From the NCBI GenBank assembly GCA_903929355.1, contig CAIYUN010000009.1, positions 49,631 to 113,630 on the forward strand: DNA of 64,000 nt. Reading direction: 5' to 3'. Shown here one piece after another: positions 60,652-64,000 of the stretch. Every line of letters begins with the position of its first letter. Positions within the stretch are counted from its first letter, which is position 1. The notes below the pieces were generated by a model. That model was not told the DNA's origin, did no database searches, and saw nothing but the letters and a program-made list of their open reading frames with translations. The position numbers were made by a program, and so were the translations under genes. The DNA comes from an uncultured Opitutaceae bacterium (lineage in GTDB: Bacteria; Verrucomicrobiota; Verrucomicrobiia; Opitutales; Opitutaceae).

Positions 60652-61893
60652 TTAGGCCACCCCGCCCCGCTCAACCCACCACCCAATCGCACCCACCACC
60701 ACGGCCACCACCGCCGCCCACCCAAACGCGCGCAGCAATCCCAGTCCAATCTCCCGGAAAACATTGGGAGAAAAATACTCGCCCTCTGCCGGAGGGACCG
60801 CGATGCCCACGACCCGGGCTTTAATCTGCTTCGTGGAGGCCAGCCGCCCCAAACCACCCTCATTGTCGGTGGGATTGCTTATCCGGTCCAAGTCCTCATG
60901 CAAACGTTTCAGAGCGGCCTGGCCGGCTTCAAGCTGGCGCTGGAGGCCTTCGTGTTCCGCGCGCAGGCGGTCCATTTCCTGCAAGGACTCCTTGACCACC
61001 TGTGAGCGCGCCTCGGTTTCAGCCAGATTTCTCCGGGCGTTCTCAGCCTCCGTCTCGATCGCGGCTGCGGTGCTTGCCGCCGCCTGTTGCAGCTGTGCCT
61101 CCAGCTGCGCCAACGAGCGCTGGGCGGCACCCATCGCCACGGTCGTGGCCCGCGCGGTCGTTGGCTCGAGGTTGCTCGTCCTTTCCTGTAATTGCTCAAT
61201 TTCCTTCCGCTTCACCACAATATCCTGGGCCAGACCCGCCACCAGGCCCTGGTTTGCAATCAAGGGCAGCAACTGCATCTCCCGGCCGGACTTTCGCCAC
61301 GTCTCGAGCTGCTGCTGGCGGGCTTCAGCCTCAGCCAATTTGGACTTGGCTTGAATCTCCATGGCATTGTCAGCCCGCAATTCGAGCCCGTCCCCAAAGG
61401 GGCCCCCCTGGGTCGCCCCCGTGGCATATTTCCCCTCAAAGGCCCGGAGGGCGTTGGCGAGATCCTTGATTTTTGACTCTTGCTCACCCACCGCCGTTGA
61501 GAGGTCCTGCCTGAGCTGGTCGATTTGACCCTGTTGACGATTCCAATCCGCCACCGATTCCTCGGCCATCAGGTTTGCCACCTCGGCTGCCACCCGTCGG
61601 TCGGGGTGCAGGAAGTGAATCTCCGTCCGCCCCCAGACTTGATCGGGAACGACCCGGCGATTGGCAAACAACACCTGCTCCGCTGAAATTGCCGGCCCGG
61701 CCCGATCCTGTTGAGATGACTCCGTCAAGGTCCGGAGGTCGGCCCCGGTCAGCCGGGCCGCGACCTTCTCCAGCATCAAACTGCCCTCCACGGCTTTCAG
61801 CCAGGGATCCTGTTCTTCTGCGGTCGTGATCGGCCGCAGGTCTGAATCCACCCCCTCCCCCTTGAGGGGCGGGAATTGCGGACCCTGCACCAT
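60652..61893 (-). CDS. Wzz/chain-length-determinant-like coiled-coil protein, N-terminal part missing
   Basis: 413 residues from the ATG at 61893 (an in-frame TTG at 61911 is just after a TAA). The block LMLEKVAARLTGADLRTL, then VVPDQVWGRTEIHFLHPDRRVAAEVANLMAEES, matches the middle of a Wzz domain. A long coiled coil with several breaks follows (about 130-330), then KARVVGIAVPPAEGEYFSP and one C-terminal membrane helix (about 385-407). The usual N-terminal membrane helix and first strands of Wzz are absent, and the stop codon closely upstream leaves no room. It may be a remnant or a one-helix variant. Confidence 0.65.
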   Translation of the reverse strand: MVQGPQFPPLKGEGVDSDLRPITTAEEQDPWLKAVEGSLMLEKVAARLTGADLRTLTESSQQDRAGPAISAEQVLFANRRVVPDQVWGRTEIHFLHPDRRVAAEVANLMAEESVADWNRQQGQIDQLRQDLSTAVGEQESKIKDLANALRAFEGKYATGATQGGPFGDGLELRADNAMEIQAKSKLAEAEARQQQLETWRKSGREMQLLPLIANQGLVAGLAQDIVVKRKEIEQLQERTSNLEPTTARATTVAMGAAQRSLAQLEAQLQQAAASTAAAIETEAENARRNLAETEARSQVVKESLQEMDRLRAEHEGLQRQLEAGQAALKRLHEDLDRISNPTDNEGGLGRLASTKQIKARVVGIAVPPAEGEYFSPNVFREIGLGLLRAFGWAAVVAVVVGAIGWWVERGGVA

Positions 61894-61900
61894 GGCCACC

Positions 61901-61917
61901 CCCTCATACAATGAGGG
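61901..61917. repeat. Perfect hairpin at the front of the Wzz-like gene
   Basis: CCCTCAT-ACA-ATGAGGG, 7-bp stem. It covers the TTG alternative start of the truncated gene. The following 61918-62143 has no gene. Confidence 0.5.
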
Positions 61918-62143
61918 TTCCCGTGGGGTTTAAGAATCAGCCGAAAAATCCCGAAAGAGCCCGAACGAGCGCGTAGGTCAGGAACTTACGAAGGGAAAAT
62001 CAGCGGGTGGCCAGGATTGGAATAAAATCGGCCGAACCGGGCGTTTTACCGTAGGTTTAGGAATGTCCGGCGGCGTGTGCATGGCCCGTTCACAGCCACG
62101 GCATCGTCGCTGCATTGGCCGTGCAGGCGGCCTCTTGCCGCCT

Positions 62144-62338
62144 TCAGCGCAGGGAATTGACGGTCAGCCAGGCGCGCTCGCCCTCGAGCCGTTCCGCCTC
62201 GGCCGTGTGGCCTCTGGCTTTCGCCGCGGCGATCCGCCGCGTCAGCGCCTCCAGCTTCGGCCTGGCCTGCGCCGCCGCCGACCGCGCCGGCCTCATGCGG
62301 TGGTTGCCCAGGAGACGCCCTCGAAGCCCGTTGTGCAT
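62144..62338 (-). CDS. Small basic phage-type protein
   Basis: 64 residues, strongly basic and helical (ARPKLEALTRRIAAAKARGHTAEAERLEGERAWL), starting 2 bases after the stop of the upstream minus-strand frame (TGA-CC-ATG). The compact spacing and lack of any house-keeping match suggest a phage accessory gene. A hairpin with AGGCGGC/GCCGCCT arms (62125-62143) follows its stop without a T-run. Confidence 0.45.
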   Translation of the reverse strand: MHNGLRGRLLGNHRMRPARSAAAQARPKLEALTRRIAAAKARGHTAEAERLEGERAWLTVNSLR

Positions 62339-62340
62339 GG

Positions 62341-62673
62341 TCAATACGGGTTCCCGTCCTCCGTGTCGCCCGCCGGCACCAACGCGGCCGGCAAGGCCCG
62401 CGCCGTGATCGCCAGCCACTCGCCCGCGTCCTCGTCGGCCTGCGCGCGGATTTCGGCGACGCGTTCCGGCGTGTAAAGCTGCCGCAGCCGGGCCACGACG
62501 ATGCCCTCCAACCGCGCGAGCTGCGCCTCGTCGAGGCTGCCGAGCTGGTCGGTGCCCAGTACCTTCCGCGCGATCCCCTGCACGTATGCGTGCTCGCGCC
62601 CGGCCTCGATACCCAGGTGCAGTTCCAATGTGCGGATGCGCGCCCGCGCCCGGTCGCAGCGCCGCTCGCCCAT
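62341..62673 (-). CDS. Phage-type helical protein, perhaps GemA-like
   Basis: 110 residues from the ATG at 62673. The frame stays open further upstream (LNRQIALDGM precedes the ATG) up to about the junction with the plus-strand tail gene. EHAYVQGIARKVLGTDQLGSLDEAQLARLEGIVVARLRQLY recalls the C-terminal part of GemA-like or other phage regulatory proteins, but I am not certain. It is coupled to the small basic gene. It is probably a front-truncated relic of a prophage. Confidence 0.4.
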   Translation of the reverse strand: MGERRCDRARARIRTLELHLGIEAGREHAYVQGIARKVLGTDQLGSLDEAQLARLEGIVVARLRQLYTPERVAEIRAQADEDAGEWLAITARALPAALVPAGDTEDGNPY

Positions 62674-62711
62674 GCCGTCCAGTGCGATCTGCCGGTTCAG
62701 GTCTCGCGGCC

Positions 62712-63845
62712 GTGCCCACCGAGGTGGACGTGTCGTTCACCAACCGCGACAAGCTGTTCAAGCGCGACATGACGACGACGCCCAACCTCTGGGCGCAGCA
62801 GCTCCGGCCCGACGCCAACCGGCTCCAGCTCAACCGTGAGATGGTCACGCGCGCCGGGCAGGCCGCCATCATCGGGGCGAACGCGCTGGCCCAGACCGAC
62901 CAGCCGCGCCCGACCGTCACTGTGCAGCTCAGGCGAGCGCTGGTGCTCACCGCTGACGGGCAGGCGTTCCTGCCGGGCGACAAGATCAAGGTGAACCTCA
63001 ACCCGGAGCCGGGCGGCGACGCGGCGGCCTACGTCGTGTTCGTGACGGAGGTTTCCTACGGCCGCACCGGGCCGGTCACGGTCAAAGGCGAAGTGGACAC
63101 GCTGCTCGGCGCGGTGCCTTACGCGCCGGACATCCCCGCGCCACCGGGCGGCAGCGAGACGGCCGACGAAATCGCCTACGCGCTGGGCGTGCCGCTGCCG
63201 TCGCCGGCCTACGGCACCGACCCGGCCTTCGCCGTGCTCGCGGCCCGTCCGGCCGCCAACCTGATCGGCGCGGTGCTGTTCTTCGACACCGACAGCGGCG
63301 GCGCTTTCCCGGAGCTGGGCGTGCTCACCGGCTTCGCCGTGCGCTGCTCGCTGGTCAACGACATCAACAACAGCGTGACGACGGTGCGGCTCACCCTGCT
63401 CGACGGCCTCACCGGCCCGGACGCCGGCATCGCCGGCGCGACACCCGACAACGACCTGGCGGCGGCGCGCGGCGACCTCGTGCTGATCATCGCCACGCCT
63501 GTGGCCAGCGGCGGCTCTGAACTCAACGACGGCGTGGCGTCGGCCAGCGGGGCGTTCAAGCGGGAGTTCTGCTTCATTAACACGAGGGTCGCGGTGAGCG
63601 GGGCGACGTTCGATTACACCGTCATCAGGGGCCAGCAGGGCGTCGCCGCTCGTGCCTGGACGGCCGCCGGCACCCCGCAGTGCTGGATCGTCCGCGCGAC
63701 CGATCTGGCGGCCTGGAACGACCCTTCGCTCGCCGGCCTCGTGAGCGGCGGTGGCTTCGGCTACGTGAAGCTCCAGTCCTTCTCAGCCTTCGCGGTTGCC
63801 GACCCCAGCACGCTGCCGCTGCTCCAGTTCAAGATGAAGCCGTGA
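62712..63845 (+). CDS. Phage tail protein, 3' fragment (tip attachment J-like)
   Basis: 377 residues counted from a GTG where recognisable sequence begins (VPTEVDVSFTNRDKLFKRD). The pattern FTNRDKLFK followed by RAGQAAIIGANALAQTD and PTVTVQLRRALVLTADGQAFLPGDKIKVNL fits the middle-to-end part of a phage tail-tip (PF13550-type) protein. Such proteins are normally near 1000 residues, so only the last third is left. The frame is open upstream but runs antisense through the minus-strand phage gene, so no real front is there. It ends 29 bases before the katG stop codon. Confidence 0.55.
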   Translation: MPTEVDVSFTNRDKLFKRDMTTTPNLWAQQLRPDANRLQLNREMVTRAGQAAIIGANALAQTDQPRPTVTVQLRRALVLTADGQAFLPGDKIKVNLNPEPGGDAAAYVVFVTEVSYGRTGPVTVKGEVDTLLGAVPYAPDIPAPPGGSETADEIAYALGVPLPSPAYGTDPAFAVLAARPAANLIGAVLFFDTDSGGAFPELGVLTGFAVRCSLVNDINNSVTTVRLTLLDGLTGPDAGIAGATPDNDLAAARGDLVLIIATPVASGGSELNDGVASASGAFKREFCFINTRVAVSGATFDYTVIRGQQGVAARAWTAAGTPQCWIVRATDLAAWNDPSLAGLVSGGGFGYVKLQSFSAFAVADPSTLPLLQFKMKP

Positions 63846-63874
63846 GGCCGGGAGATTACAGCGGGCCGGACGGA

Positions 63875-64000
<126 letters not shown>

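Noticed and set aside
62144..63001. A 285-codon minus-strand frame across the phage segment
   Set aside because: Only its last 64 codons look like a gene; the rest is antisense to the tail fragment or out of frame with the 62341-62673 gene.

Overview
The window looks like a chromosomal segment of a Verrucomicrobiota bacterium, most likely an Opitutaceae relative. This is inferred from the very high GC content, the fused lpxC-fabZ gene, the fused alpha-beta 2-oxoacid dehydrogenase E1 gene, the LPS genes of a diderm, and the dense MoxR/DUF58/DUF4129/DUF4350/SpoIIM/RDD cluster. Most genes are housekeeping, and most start codons follow a C-rich stretch (CCC or CCCC before ATG) rather than a Shine-Dalgarno sequence. 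Many neighbouring genes overlap by ATGA, suggesting translational coupling.

Layout. 1-1835: end of rplM, rpsI with its terminator, argC. 1940-6247: an alpha-E/ATP-grasp pair and two small exported proteins on the minus strand. 6248-14515: a GH106-like glycosidase, a tandem pair of zinc-ribbon membrane proteins, an MBL-fold hydrolase, a GH3 beta-glucosidase and two small membrane proteins. 14878-28026: a solo OppA lipoprotein, two GYF_2-RDD paralogues, then a 9-gene coupled cluster (two B-box proteins, DUF4129, DUF4350, MoxR, DUF58, SpoIIM-like, RDD). 28268-38295: lpxA, lpxC-fabZ, modABC, argS, a Tat-exported putative hydrolase, nth, hprK. 38397-44931: lptB, lptA-like, lptC-like, kdsC-like, fused E1, an UlaG-like hydrolase, rpiB and a HAD phosphatase. 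45328-52263: a tagaturonate-epimerase-like gene, odhB-sucA of the TCA cycle, and a two-gene unit with an SUI1/eIF1-like protein. 52454-60442: a hybrid histidine kinase, metF, and an ABC-2/GldG/DUF4340 export module. 60652-64000: a Wzz-like gene missing its front end, a degraded phage segment, and the 3' end of katG.

The least expected content is not a gene. Intergenic space is full of short-period degenerate repeats in several unrelated sequence families, with periods of 7, 8, 9 or 10 bases. They occur as single arrays, as inverted pairs that can fold back, and as mosaics of several families side by side. Several copies lie inside genes at tolerant places: the interdomain linkers of the fused E1 and of OdhB, the N-terminus of the KdsC-like protein and the C-terminus of the MBL hydrolase. 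A separate palindromic 16-mer also sits in the linkers of OdhB (twice) and of the DUF4340 protein. The longest array has 18 exact 7-base units. These repeats are the main candidate here for something undescribed.

Functional assignments rest on motif and family recognition by reading; no search was run.
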